From Euryarchaeota archaeon UBA552 (lineage in GTDB: Archaea; Thermoplasmatota; Poseidoniia; Poseidoniales; Thalassarchaeaceae), in contig DAMH01000002.1 of the NCBI GenBank assembly GCA_002499585.1, forward strand, positions 42,496 through 106,495: a stretch of 64,000 bases of DNA, given 5' to 3'. Numbering within the stretch: the stretch's first letter is position 1; each line of letters opens with the position of its first letter. The position numbers were made by a program, and so were the translations under genes. Positions 9,051-17,566 of this stretch are shown here, piece after piece. The notes beneath the pieces were generated by a model, which worked only from the letters and a program-made list of their open reading frames with translations, searched no databases and had not been told where the DNA came from.

Positions 9051-10169
9051 ATGGTTAGAACGCTGGTCATCTCGGTTGATCGTGACAATGATCTGGGAGT
9101 GAAAGCTGGGGTAAGAGGTCCTGTGATCGGACGAAAAGCTACACTGACAGCAGCATTGAGACTGGGCATTGCCGATCCAGAAGAGAGCGATACAAACGCA
9201 ATAATGGGCGCTCTTCATCATCATGACAGACTTGTGGAAAAATCTGACACTGGTGACGGCGTAGAAGTCGCTATTCTGACAGGTGATGTCAGAGTCGGGC
9301 CCAGAAGCGATAGGGCCATTGCAAGCCAGCTCGACGAAGTTATACGACTGTTTCAACCAGATACAGCAGTACTTGTTACAGATGGTGCCGAGGACGAAGC
9401 TTCTCTCCCAATAATCTCATCCAGAGTGAGAATAGACCACATTGAGAAGATAATTGTGAGGCAATCTAAAGGGATTGAAAGTACATATTACTACATAGCC
9501 AAGGCAATCGAAGATCCAAGATGGCGAGCAAGACTTTTGGTGCCAATAGCGACTTTCCTCCTCATCCTTGGTCTAGGGCTAATTTTACCCCGCTACGGCA
9601 ACATACTGATCGGCTCACTCCCATTAATTATCGGAGGATGGATACTAGCCAAAGGTCTTGGTTGGGAGCAGCAACTTGAACGGCTATTTGATGACATGAG
9701 AAGCAGTGCCTCTGGCGGACTCTTCTCATCGTTGCTTTGGGCAGTATCTGTGGTTTCCGTTCTTTTCAGCATACTGGCCGCTTTCGATATATTCACGGAC
9801 AAAGTAGCCTACGGTGATAGATCTAACCTATGGATCTGGGCCAGGGCAATAGACGAGGCCCTACAGTGGTTAGTGATAGCTGGAGTATGCTTTTCACTAT
9901 CTTTGGGAGTCTTGCGCTGGAAAGAGGGGACTTTCAGAGGACAGTCAATACTCATGATAGGAGTGGGACTCGTAGCTTACACCTTCATTAATGCCACCGT
10001 GGACCTATTGCAAGAGTGGCCGAATTACCAACCCTCAGTGTCCACGGTCGTCGATGACTGGGGGCTACCATTCATGTCTGTCGTGTTTTATTATCTCCTC
10101 AGAGTGGTCGTTGACTCTCTGAGAAATGAAGATGAAGACCCCAACGCGAATAGACATTGGGGCATTTAA
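9051..10169 (+). CDS. DUF373 family integral membrane protein
   Basis: An archaeal conserved membrane protein of unknown function. The soluble N-terminal half (residues 1-155) matches DUF373: TLVISVDRDNDLGVKAGV, GPVIGRKATLTAALRLGIAD, DPEESDTNAI, a VTDGAEDEAS segment and IIVRQSKGIESTYYYIAKA. From about residue 163 there are roughly five to seven transmembrane helices ending near 360. The many acidic clusters in the N-terminal half could bind metal, but I know of no assigned reaction. It stands alone between priL and the convergent ABC-F gene, 40 bases from the latter's end. Confidence 0.85.
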   Translation: MVRTLVISVDRDNDLGVKAGVRGPVIGRKATLTAALRLGIADPEESDTNAIMGALHHHDRLVEKSDTGDGVEVAILTGDVRVGPRSDRAIASQLDEVIRLFQPDTAVLVTDGAEDEASLPIISSRVRIDHIEKIIVRQSKGIESTYYYIAKAIEDPRWRARLLVPIATFLLILGLGLILPRYGNILIGSLPLIIGGWILAKGLGWEQQLERLFDDMRSSASGGLFSSLLWAVSVVSVLFSILAAFDIFTDKVAYGDRSNLWIWARAIDEALQWLVIAGVCFSLSLGVLRWKEGTFRGQSILMIGVGLVAYTFINATVDLLQEWPNYQPSVSTVVDDWGLPFMSVVFYYLLRVVVDSLRNEDEDPNANRHWGI

Positions 10170-10209
10170 TCCAATTTTTGGCATCAACCAGGTTTCCCGG
10201 TGAAGACAA

Positions 10210-11865
10210 TCAAAGCAGCCCCCTTGAGCGAATCCTTTCCATGTACCTTGAATAGTTACCAGGCCATACGACGACCCTTCCGTCGCCGGGTAGTTCCCAA
10301 ATCGTATCACAAATCCTATCCAGAAACCACCTGTCGTGACTAACTGTTATTATACTTCCATCATAACCATTCAAAGCATCTTCCAGTGCTTCCTTAGCAT
10401 CGGTATCAAGGTGATTCGTCGGTTCATCCAGAAGCAAGAGATTGTTCTCTTCTAGGAGCAACTTCAACAGCGCTATCCTTGCCCTTTCCCCTCCACTCAG
10501 GGCTTTCAATTTGGTCTGGACCATGTCTTTTGTGAACTGAAATTGCCCTAAAAGTGCCCTTATATCACCATAATCCATCCTCGGCTTCAAAAACTTGATT
10601 TGTTCTACGGGGGTTAGTTCGAAATCGAGTGATCGGTGGTCCTGATGGAAGTATCCTATTTTGACACCGGGGCGGATGTCTACCTCTCCACTGTCTAATT
10701 TTAACTCTCCAATTATCGACCTCAATAGAGTCGTTTTGCCCACACCATTACCTCCAACGACCCCAATCTTTTGCCCCCTCCTAACACCAATTTCTATCCC
10801 GTTGAAGATCGGGTTATTCATGCCCGTGAAAGAAAGGCTTCCATCACTAATGTCTAAAACCTCTAAACTAGATTTCTCGCTAGACTCTAAAGTGAACTTC
10901 AAACTTCTTCTGGATCTGGGCCTAAGTGAACGCAGCCACTTCAATTCTCTTTGTGTCCTGTTGATCATGACATGTTTTTGAGATATCGATTTGTCATATT
11001 TGTTCGCCGATTTCATGGATTGCACAGCACCCTTCAGACGACTTAGCTCTTTCTTTGATTTGGAAATTCGATCTTCCAAAGTACTCAGGAAATGTTTTTT
11101 CTGCTTCAAATATGATGAGTAGTCGCCCGTGTATCCAGCGACATGCGCATCTTGAACTTCCAAGATTGCGTTGCAGACCTTATCGAGAAAATATCTGTCA
11201 TGGCTAACCACAACAATGGCTCCGTTAAAGTTTGACAAAAACCGCTCCAGCCAATCGAGAGTCCTAAGATCGAGATGGTTCGTTGGCTCGTCAAGGAAGA
11301 ACACTTCTATCTCAGACAGACCGACAAGTTGTCTGGCAAGGGCGACCTTTGCTCTCTCTCCGCCCGAGAGGAATTCAAGCCTCGTATCCATTGGGTGTTG
11401 AGACAGGTCAAGTGCCCGAAGGATCTCTTGGGCTTGGCCGGCCACATTGGAACCCCCCGATTTAACATTCATACTTTGAAGCTCTTGATATCGATCAATA
11501 TCTGCTTGCCAATCTCCCTCATAGAACGAGGGATCTGCCATTCTTCGCTCAATATCAGCTAGCTCGGAATCTATCTCCTCAAACTGACGACCTTTTCGAC
11601 TTAACTCCTCCTCCAATGTCGCATTTTCGTCAATGTCCCTTATTTGTGTCAAAAAGGCTATTCTCAAGCCTGGTGCAAATGTAATTTCCCCCAGGTCCTG
11701 GTCTTGTTCTGATATTGTTCTGAGTAACGTCGTCTTCCCAGCACCATTATGCCCTACGATCCCTATCCTGTCGCCTTCCTCAATTCTGACATTCACACCT
11801 TCAAGGACTGTCGTTGGACCGAACGACCTGTGGACGCCTTCAAGGCGTATCAACTCCCTGACCAT
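10210..11865 (-). CDS. ABC-F family ATPase (translation/ribosome-associated type)
   Basis: A soluble protein with two ABC ATPase domains in tandem and no membrane segment, the ABC-F layout of EttA, Uup and ribosome-protection factors. The first domain has GHNGAGKTT, LSGGERAKVALARQL and FLDEPTNHLD; the second has GGNGVGKTTLL, LSGGERARIALLKLL and LLDEPTNHLD. Between them lies a charged helical linker (roughly residues 230-320), the part that reaches the ribosome in studied members. ATG 11865 (MVRELIRLEGV) is chosen because the first ABC strand begins there; upstream open sequence to 11937 is leader. Which ABC-F subfamily it belongs to cannot be decided by eye. Confidence 0.93.
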   Translation of the reverse strand: MVRELIRLEGVHRSFGPTTVLEGVNVRIEEGDRIGIVGHNGAGKTTLLRTISEQDQDLGEITFAPGLRIAFLTQIRDIDENATLEEELSRKGRQFEEIDSELADIERRMADPSFYEGDWQADIDRYQELQSMNVKSGGSNVAGQAQEILRALDLSQHPMDTRLEFLSGGERAKVALARQLVGLSEIEVFFLDEPTNHLDLRTLDWLERFLSNFNGAIVVVSHDRYFLDKVCNAILEVQDAHVAGYTGDYSSYLKQKKHFLSTLEDRISKSKKELSRLKGAVQSMKSANKYDKSISQKHVMINRTQRELKWLRSLRPRSRRSLKFTLESSEKSSLEVLDISDGSLSFTGMNNPIFNGIEIGVRRGQKIGVVGGNGVGKTTLLRSIIGELKLDSGEVDIRPGVKIGYFHQDHRSLDFELTPVEQIKFLKPRMDYGDIRALLGQFQFTKDMVQTKLKALSGGERARIALLKLLLEENNLLLLDEPTNHLDTDAKEALEDALNGYDGSIITVSHDRWFLDRICDTIWELPGDGRVVVWPGNYSRYMERIRSRGLL

Positions 11866-11946
11866 GACTCTCCGAGCGTTGCCAAGTTGATGTTTGCATC
11901 GGTGAATATCAAATGAATCAAAGGCTAATACCCACACGAATACTTC

Positions 11947-12180
11947 ATGGAATCCACTATCAAAATTGAATGGAGGGGCAAACGCGAAAAAATAATCAGA
12001 GCCATCAACTCAATCAAACCTGATGATCCAGAGTCTTTTTCTGTCGAATTCATGGAGGAAAATGAACTCGTGACCGCTATCGTGACAGTCACAGGTAAAA
12101 CCCTATCAAGCGCGAAAACTACTGCAGATGATATTCTAGCCTGCCTTAGTGCTGCATCGCTGACAAGTGATTTAATTTAG
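11947..12180 (+). CDS. Pcc1-like KEOPS complex subunit
   Basis: A 77-residue protein with the small two-helix, beta-sheet pattern of Pcc1, the dimerising subunit of the KEOPS complex that makes N6-threonylcarbamoyl-adenosine on tRNA with Kae1 and Bud32. Recognisable parts are the N-terminal strand TIKIEWRGKREKIIRAI, the central AIVTVTGKTLSSAKTTADD and the C-terminal helix ending LSAASLTSDLI. Family similarity is moderate and the protein is short. It is divergent from the ABC-F gene with an 81-base gap. No other KEOPS gene is adjacent. Confidence 0.72.
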   Translation: MESTIKIEWRGKREKIIRAINSIKPDDPESFSVEFMEENELVTAIVTVTGKTLSSAKTTADDILACLSAASLTSDLI

Positions 12181-12264
12181 ATAGAAAGATAGAGTTATTT
12201 CCCACTGAAGCCATGTTGTTGAAAAAAACACTTGTTAATAGCCCACACGTTGATGGGGAAGGTT

Positions 12265-12354
12265 ATGAACACGGGACAGATACTCGCATTCTTGATTGGT
12301 ACTTATGCATCGTTCGCCATAGCTGCTATGGCCGCCACACCATTGCTAGCATGA
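12265..12354 (+). CDS. Possible 29-residue single-span membrane peptide
   Basis: A short open frame between the Pcc1-like gene and nadC encodes MNTGQILAFLIGTY followed by a hydrophobic, small-residue helix ending in TPLLA and a TGA stop. Almost the whole product is one transmembrane span with very few charges. An in-frame ATG at 12253 would add MGKV. GGGGAAGG lies just before the ATG, which is too close for an ideal ribosome site at 12265 and does not fix the start. A longer overlapping frame (12213-12398) is not protein-like and I left it out. No family is recognised; a chance frame is possible. Confidence 0.35.
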   Translation: MNTGQILAFLIGTYASFAIAAMAATPLLA

Positions 12355-12407
12355 AAAAACCAAGCAAGATCACGCTCACTGACGATTATATTGGATAACG
12401 ACCCCAG

Positions 12408-13316
12408 ATGACCATGGGACTGCCTCATGATAGAGCGCATCTTCTCTGGAATGATGGCCCAACTAGAAGATTCAAGAAGTCAATAGAATCTTGGGTCAAC
12501 GCCATGTACACCGATGATCCGTCTATGAGCGAGTCACACGATGTAAGGAGAGCAAGGTCTACAATTGTTGCAAAATCCAGCGGCGTTCTGTGCGGGGAAC
12601 CAGTACTCAATCACTTGTTCAATCGATATTGTCACAATCATGAAATGCACTGGAGATTTCATGAGGGTAGTAAATTTCAGTGTGGGGACGTGTTGCTCGA
12701 AGTAACAGGCAACACAGGGGACCTCCTCAAAATCGAAAGGGTTTGCATGAATGTAATAACAAGGTTGAGCGGTATAGCAACATCAACTTCCGAATGGCAA
12801 GAAAAAACTCATCCAGTTCGCTTAGCGGCTACTAGAAAGACCAACTGGGGCGTACTGGATAAGTGGGCAGTACATACTGGCGGAGGGTTAACTCATCGGC
12901 TCGATCGCTCTGATGGAATCATGATAAAAGAGAATGATTTTGCAGTCTCAGACTCGCCTGAATTCTCTCTTATAGAGGCAAAATCGAAATTAACTGATTT
13001 TCTTGTTGTCGAGGTTGTTTCTGCTGAGCATGCATTTAGAGCAGCAAAATGTTGGGAAAAAATTCTTGTCGACCCTGCCTCATGCGATCGAATCACTCTT
13101 TTGTTGGATAACCTAGATCCAGATGGTTGCACCGGTATTGCCGACATCGTATCCTCCATGGGCCTAAGAGACTCAGTAATCTTGGAGGGTTCCGGGGGGG
13201 TGAAGTGGGATAATCTGCATCATTGGGCCAAATCTTCAGTGGACGTAGTATCCTCAGGAACGCTTACAATGGAATCCAGTGTTGTGGATATGACGATGTT
13301 GATGGAGGCTTGCTGA
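12408..13316 (+). CDS. nadC: Nicotinate-nucleotide pyrophosphorylase (quinolinate phosphoribosyltransferase)
   Basis: Converts quinolinate and PRPP to nicotinate mononucleotide in de novo NAD synthesis. The 302-residue product has the NadC core: IERVCMNVITRLSGIAT, ATRKTNWGVLDKWAV, the HTGGGLTHRLDRSDG substrate loop and IMIKENDF, and a late LEGSGGVKWDNL segment. ATG 12408 is used; ATG 12414 is two codons in. The stop (TGA 13314-13316) shares its A with the ATG of the next gene, so the pair is translationally coupled. No nadA or nadB is nearby. Confidence 0.95.
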   Translation: MTMGLPHDRAHLLWNDGPTRRFKKSIESWVNAMYTDDPSMSESHDVRRARSTIVAKSSGVLCGEPVLNHLFNRYCHNHEMHWRFHEGSKFQCGDVLLEVTGNTGDLLKIERVCMNVITRLSGIATSTSEWQEKTHPVRLAATRKTNWGVLDKWAVHTGGGLTHRLDRSDGIMIKENDFAVSDSPEFSLIEAKSKLTDFLVVEVVSAEHAFRAAKCWEKILVDPASCDRITLLLDNLDPDGCTGIADIVSSMGLRDSVILEGSGGVKWDNLHHWAKSSVDVVSSGTLTMESSVVDMTMLMEAC

Positions 13317-14119
13317 TGGATATTCATACCGATCATCCGAGAAGAAAATCTCTGGCTTCGAGACAGAAGATCGTAGATGCACAAGCTGCGGGGATGCTGG
13401 CCGACTCAGCTCTGATAGCCCATGGCAGAGGAGAAGCCTTTGACTACCTGCTGGGAGAGAAAACAATTGATTCAGCCAGGCAATCCCAAAGAGAGGCTGT
13501 CAATAGACTATTCTCAGCTCAGGAACCGGTAATTTCAATGAACGGGAACTCTACGATTTTAGCAGGTAAAAATGCAGTCAGGCTTGCAGCCCTGACAGGG
13601 AGCAAACTGGAAGTCAACATATTCTACAGAACAGAAAAAAGAATGAATCTTCTACTTGAAAAAATGAAGTTTATGAAAGATGAAGTGATGGCATCCCGAC
13701 CACCAAAACGCTTCACAGTAGTCGAATGGAAGCAGTTAGTAAGTCAAGTTGAGATACTCGGTGCCCATCAAGACTCCTTAATTCCAGGGCTGGAGGGCCC
13801 GAGGGCCCGATGCTGCTCTGGGGGGATATTTCAGTCGGATGTCATTTTAGTTCCCTTGGAGGATGGAGACAGATGCCAGGCACTGATATCAATGTCCAAA
13901 CAAGTAATCGTGGTGGATCTCAATCCTCTGTCTCGCACTTCCAGATTTGCAACAGTTACGATAGTGGACGAGGTGGCACGTGCTTTCAGCACGATGACAG
14001 ATATGGCTGTAGAGGGCAAAGGAGATCCAGATATGGATTGGGACAATCAGTCTGTTCTGGAGAGCGCATTGAATGCGATTGGTAATTCTGCTCATCGAAT
14101 TTCAGAATTGGACGATTAG
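13316..14119 (+). CDS. 4-phosphopantoate--beta-alanine ligase (archaeal phosphopantothenate synthetase)
   Basis: Joins 4-phosphopantoate and beta-alanine, the archaeal replacement for pantothenate synthetase plus pantothenate kinase in CoA synthesis. The 267-residue protein matches the DUF137 family along its length: HPRRKSLASRQKIVDAQ, LIAHGRGEAFDYLLGEKTI, EPVISMNGNSTIL, VEVN-type VNIFYRTEKR, DVILVPLEDGDRCQAL and VVDLNPLSRTSRFATV. I chose ATG 13316, which overlaps the nadC stop by one base; codons open upstream lie within nadC. Its pathway partner, pantoate kinase, is at 37809-38789. The 3' end overlaps the convergent dehydrogenase gene by 4 bases. Confidence 0.94.
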   Translation: MDIHTDHPRRKSLASRQKIVDAQAAGMLADSALIAHGRGEAFDYLLGEKTIDSARQSQREAVNRLFSAQEPVISMNGNSTILAGKNAVRLAALTGSKLEVNIFYRTEKRMNLLLEKMKFMKDEVMASRPPKRFTVVEWKQLVSQVEILGAHQDSLIPGLEGPRARCCSGGIFQSDVILVPLEDGDRCQALISMSKQVIVVDLNPLSRTSRFATVTIVDEVARAFSTMTDMAVEGKGDPDMDWDNQSVLESALNAIGNSAHRISELDD

Positions 14120-15300
14120 ACATTTGCCTCTTTCAAAAGTCCTTCAACCCTTGCTGCAATGGCATCACCTACCTCGGATGTGGAACCATTCCCCCCTATA
14201 TCGTAGGTCTTGGGACCTTCTGATGCTAAGTGTTGGGCGATCGCTTCTTGCAGAACATTTCCATAGAATTCTAAAGTTGGATCAGATTTTCTAATGGCCA
14301 AGTTCTCTAACATCAATTGTAGTGATGAAATCATCGCAATTGGATTCACCCTATTCATTCCGGCGTGCTTGGGTGATGATCCATGCACTGGTTCAAACAT
14401 CATGTGCCTGTCACCTAGGTTGGCAGAAGCAGCCATACCCATACCACCTTGAAGCACCGAAGCTAGATCTGTTGCTATATCCCCAAACATGTTGGGCAAT
14501 ACCACGACATCGAGATCTTCCGGATCTCTGACTAGCCACATTGTAAAAGCGTCGATGTAAGCTTCTTTTGCACCGATATCGGGGTATGAATTAGAGACTT
14601 CGCGAAACACCTTGCGGAATAGCTGACAACCTCTTAGCACGTTTGACTTGTCAACACACGTCACGCTCTGCGGGGTGCCAAATTTTGACGACCGTCTCTT
14701 TGCAAGATCGAAACAGAATCTGTGAATCCGCTCGCTCCCCATGCGTGAAATCGGCCTTGGGTCCCAGCGTACTTCTCCCTCCAGTCCCGGGAATTTTTCT
14801 ATGACTAGCTTCTCGTCCCTCTCACCAATAGCAGATTGGGCCATCCTCCTCAACAGGGAATGGTAGAGTCCTTCTGTATTCTCTCTGACCATCACAAGGT
14901 CGACCAGGGAAGAATCCCATATTTTCTTGTATTTTCCGTGTACTTTGTGGTTCACACCATCGTACAACTTAACTGGTCTAACATTGGCATACAAGTCAAG
15001 GCCGGATCTCAACCCAAGAATCACCTCCCCACCAGCAACGTCGCCGTTGGGAAGTCTGGCATCCGGCCAACCAATGGCCCCCAGTAGGATCGCGTCGCTC
15101 TCATCCCGACAAATTTCAAACGAACCCTCCGGCCATTGCTCTCCGGTCTCCAGGTAGTGTTGACCACCGCATGGAATAACTCTGATGTCGAATTTGACGG
15201 TGCCGTTAACTTGGAAGACGTCTAACACTTTCAGTGCCTCGGCCATGACTTCTCGGCCGGTCCCGTCTCCGGGGAGGGCGACAATGCGATACGCGGACAT
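14116..15300 (-). CDS. Isocitrate/isopropylmalate dehydrogenase-family oxidative decarboxylase, substrate uncertain
   Basis: A 394-residue NAD(P)- and Mg-dependent beta-decarboxylating dehydrogenase. Family marks are the N-terminal VALPGDGTGREV, LYANVRPVKLY, VMVRENTEGLYHSLL, TCVDKSNVLRGC with the catalytic Lys, the metal-binding VVVLPNMFGDIATDLAS and FEPVHGSSPKHAG. VRENTEGLY resembles isocitrate or homoisocitrate dehydrogenases more than 3-isopropylmalate dehydrogenase (usually VRELTGG), while other parts look isopropylmalate-like. No leu or TCA operon neighbours help. It is divergent from the unknown gene at 15399 with a 98-base gap. Confidence 0.88.
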   Translation of the reverse strand: MSAYRIVALPGDGTGREVMAEALKVLDVFQVNGTVKFDIRVIPCGGQHYLETGEQWPEGSFEICRDESDAILLGAIGWPDARLPNGDVAGGEVILGLRSGLDLYANVRPVKLYDGVNHKVHGKYKKIWDSSLVDLVMVRENTEGLYHSLLRRMAQSAIGERDEKLVIEKFPGLEGEVRWDPRPISRMGSERIHRFCFDLAKRRSSKFGTPQSVTCVDKSNVLRGCQLFRKVFREVSNSYPDIGAKEAYIDAFTMWLVRDPEDLDVVVLPNMFGDIATDLASVLQGGMGMAASANLGDRHMMFEPVHGSSPKHAGMNRVNPIAMISSLQLMLENLAIRKSDPTLEFYGNVLQEAIAQHLASEGPKTYDIGGNGSTSEVGDAIAARVEGLLKEANV

Positions 15301-15398
15301 CGTACCTCCCAGAATGGAACCCTACATCAAGCAACCCCTAGTTCTGTTTAGGGAAAGGATCCACATTGTTCATAGACGTCCATGCAGAATTGAACCTC

Positions 15399-16001
15399 AT
15401 GGGTGGGGACGGCACTGCTGGAAAAAAGAGCCCAATCGATCTTACTGGTTTACCTGAATCTGTAACACTGCTTTGCGACACCATGATCAGGATAGATCCC
15501 AACTGGAGCCTTGAAGAATGGCTTGATAGGTGTGCAAAAGAGGAACTTGAGTTGGCCGCATCTCACTTAGGAAGAGAGAAACTCAGATTGGAACAGAGAT
15601 TGAGCAGAGTGAAGGACATTGCGAGGGATATGGGCAGAGATAACGAAATGAATGCCCTAGTCAGGAACGATCCATTTCAGAGGAATTTGTTTGATGTATA
15701 TGACGGAATTGAAACCACAACAAAGACCGATGTGGCTAAAATTCTGGAATCCGCTGCCAATGAACATCCTCCAATCACTGACGACGATCCTATGCTAGCG
15801 ATGATCTCGGCTAGAATCCTCGACATGGCCGAGCAAGCTTCTGCCAACGGCTCTGACAGTATAACATGGGAGGAGGTCATATCAGAATTGATCCCGTCTG
15901 GATTGTTGGAGGAAGAGGTAGACGAAGCTATAGCCCATCTGGTCCAAAATGGACAGCTAATCGAGTTTAGATTTGGGAATTTCTCCATAAATGACATATG
16001 A
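15399..16001 (+). CDS. Unknown protein with possible winged-helix C-terminus
   Basis: A 200-residue soluble, acidic, largely helical protein that I do not recognise. ATG 15399 (MGGDGTAGKK) is preferred over a TTG at 15366. Residues about 50-95 are charged and heptad-like (EEWLDRCAKEELELAASHLG, then KLRLEQRLSRVKD), suggesting a coiled coil. The last 60 residues (ITWEEVISELIPSGLLEEEV, AIAHLVQNGQLIEFRFGNF) have the helix-helix-helix-strand feel of a winged-helix domain. That reading is inference. It precedes the NTPase gene by 140 bases on the same strand. Confidence 0.7.
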   Translation: MGGDGTAGKKSPIDLTGLPESVTLLCDTMIRIDPNWSLEEWLDRCAKEELELAASHLGREKLRLEQRLSRVKDIARDMGRDNEMNALVRNDPFQRNLFDVYDGIETTTKTDVAKILESAANEHPPITDDDPMLAMISARILDMAEQASANGSDSITWEEVISELIPSGLLEEEVDEAIAHLVQNGQLIEFRFGNFSINDI

Positions 16002-16141
16002 TGTCTGTTTACCGAATCCGGAATATAAAGTGTAGAATATGGAATTTAAGATATAGCAACAATGGAAGAAGTTAATTCCTATATCCTCTCTACTAGCATA
16101 CATACTGTGTGGCCTGAAGGTGCAGATTGGAGCGTCCATAA

Positions 16142-16726
16142 ATGGGAATACATCCTAAGATAGGCATTACGGGACTTCCGAAGTCCGGCAAGTCTGCAGT
16201 TCTTGAGAAAGTAGTTAACATGATTACCAATGAACGGAAAGAGGAACGAAGAAGCCGTAATGATAGAACTCAAGGACAACCAATAATCGGTGGTATGAGA
16301 ACAGAACCTATCTTGGAGGACGGAGTTAGAATCGGCTTCGAATGTGTAGATATCCTCACTGGGGATCGAGCAGTGATGGCACACAGAGACATAGACTCAA
16401 GAACTACGATCTTGGGGCTTGGCATCGATCCGACGGGTTTGGACAAGGTTGCAGTCCCTGCAATACAACGAACCATAGATACCTGCGAGATGCTTGTAAT
16501 CGATGAAATAGGTAAGTTTTCTGTAGAGTCTGAAGCGTTTGTAAAGGCTGTTAGAGCCGCTCTTGAGTTCGACATGCCCACAGTCCTGACTCTTCACAAG
16601 AAATCTCGCCACCCCCTACTGCAAGACATAAGAAGAAGAGATGATGCACGAATACTTGAGGTGACTCCGGTAAACAGAGCACTGCTCCCTTACAAAGTTC
16701 ACAAACTGGTCAGAGAGACATATTGA
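16142..16726 (+). CDS. THEP1-type nucleoside-triphosphatase
   Basis: A small P-loop NTPase (194 residues) of the THEP1/NTPase_1 family, which hydrolyses NTPs in vitro with unclear cellular role. The Walker A is GITGLPKSGKSAVLEK; Walker B is CEMLVIDEIGKFSVES; the pattern of GGMRTEPILEDGVRIGFECV and ILTGDRAVMAH between them is typical of the family, as is the C-terminal LTLHKKSRHPLLQDI block. ATG 16142 begins right at the first strand. The stop overlaps a possible TTG start of the next gene, so the two may be cotranscribed. Confidence 0.85.
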   Translation: MGIHPKIGITGLPKSGKSAVLEKVVNMITNERKEERRSRNDRTQGQPIIGGMRTEPILEDGVRIGFECVDILTGDRAVMAHRDIDSRTTILGLGIDPTGLDKVAVPAIQRTIDTCEMLVIDEIGKFSVESEAFVKAVRAALEFDMPTVLTLHKKSRHPLLQDIRRRDDARILEVTPVNRALLPYKVHKLVRETY

Positions 16727-16764
16727 CCTTACTGATTGACAACCTAAACCCCCTCCGACCACTC

Positions 16765-17139
16765 ATGCGGACACCCGCTGACCGTGCTCGGAACGTCCTC
16801 CTGGGATTCTCATTTGCACTTTCATTAGTCTTAGCACTTGGATTAAGGAGCAACGCCATTCAACCCTTCGACTGCATATCGGGTAGCTGTTCCTCATCGA
16901 ATTTGCTGGCTTTCATATTTACATTTTTGATAATCATGTCACTGTATGTAAGGTGGTCTTTGAATTCGGCTAGAGATGGCCACGCAAACAATTACTGGCT
17001 ATCCGTCTTCGTGGACATAGACGAAAGGGATCTCTGGCACAGGCTTGAACAGGAGAGGATCGAGTCGAATGACATAGACAGGATTTCAGATGCATGGGCT
17101 CAATTAGAGGCCGGCATCGTAGATGATGAGACGGAGTGA
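16765..17139 (+). CDS. Small membrane protein, two transmembrane helices, unknown function
   Basis: About 124 residues with a first helix at FSFALSLVLALGL, a short loop containing two Cys (FDCISGSCSS), a second helix at LLAFIFTFLIIMSLYV and an acidic soluble tail with DLWHRLEQERIES. ATG 16765 (MRTPADRAR) is preferred; a TTG at 16723 overlapping the NTPase stop would add 14 residues and cannot be excluded. The loop cysteines would lie outside if the charged tail is cytoplasmic, so a disulfide is conceivable. No family recognised. Confidence 0.65.
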   Translation: MRTPADRARNVLLGFSFALSLVLALGLRSNAIQPFDCISGSCSSSNLLAFIFTFLIIMSLYVRWSLNSARDGHANNYWLSVFVDIDERDLWHRLEQERIESNDIDRISDAWAQLEAGIVDDETE

Positions 17140-17182
17140 GCAAGCGAAACCTTGACCCCCTCATCCCCCTCCGCGAAATTAT

Positions 17183-17563
17183 ATGTCATCCATACCCGAA
17201 GGCCTCAGTTACACCGCCGAACACGAATGGGTTCGAATAGAGAATGAAGTTGCAACAATCGGCGTGACTGACTATGCACAGGATGCTTTGACAGATGTTG
17301 TATGGGTCGAATTACCGGTGATTGGAGATGTAGTCAAATCAATGGAGGCGTTTGCGAGCGTCGAATCTGTCAAATCCGTATCTGAGATATATGCACCTCT
17401 ATCCGGAGAGGTTGTAGAAGTCAATGACAATCTTGAAACAGCGCCAGAAACAATCAACTTGGATCCCTATGGAGAGGGTTGGATTTGCAAAATCAAATTA
17501 GACACTGATGACCTTTCAGGATTAATGAATCACGAGAAATACAGAGAATTGCTCGGTGAATAG
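17183..17563 (+). CDS. gcvH: Glycine cleavage system H protein
   Basis: Lipoyl carrier of the glycine cleavage system, shuttling the aminomethyl group between P, T and L proteins. The 126-residue product is full length: YTAEHEWVRIENEVATIGVT at the N-terminus, YAQDALTDVVWVELPVIGD, and the lipoylation site in SVESVKSVSEIYAPLSGEV with Lys64, then NLDPYGEGWICKIK. No gcvP, gcvT or lpd is adjacent, which is unusual relative to bacterial operons. RNase HI follows after 3 bases, so the two are probably on one message. Confidence 0.96.
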   Translation: MSSIPEGLSYTAEHEWVRIENEVATIGVTDYAQDALTDVVWVELPVIGDVVKSMEAFASVESVKSVSEIYAPLSGEVVEVNDNLETAPETINLDPYGEGWICKIKLDTDDLSGLMNHEKYRELLGE

Positions 17564-17566
17564 TCG

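Noticed and set aside
12213..12398. Frame of 61 codons overlapping the small membrane peptide
   Set aside because: Composition is not protein-like and it has no hydrophobic or domain pattern; the 29-residue frame in another phase is a better candidate.
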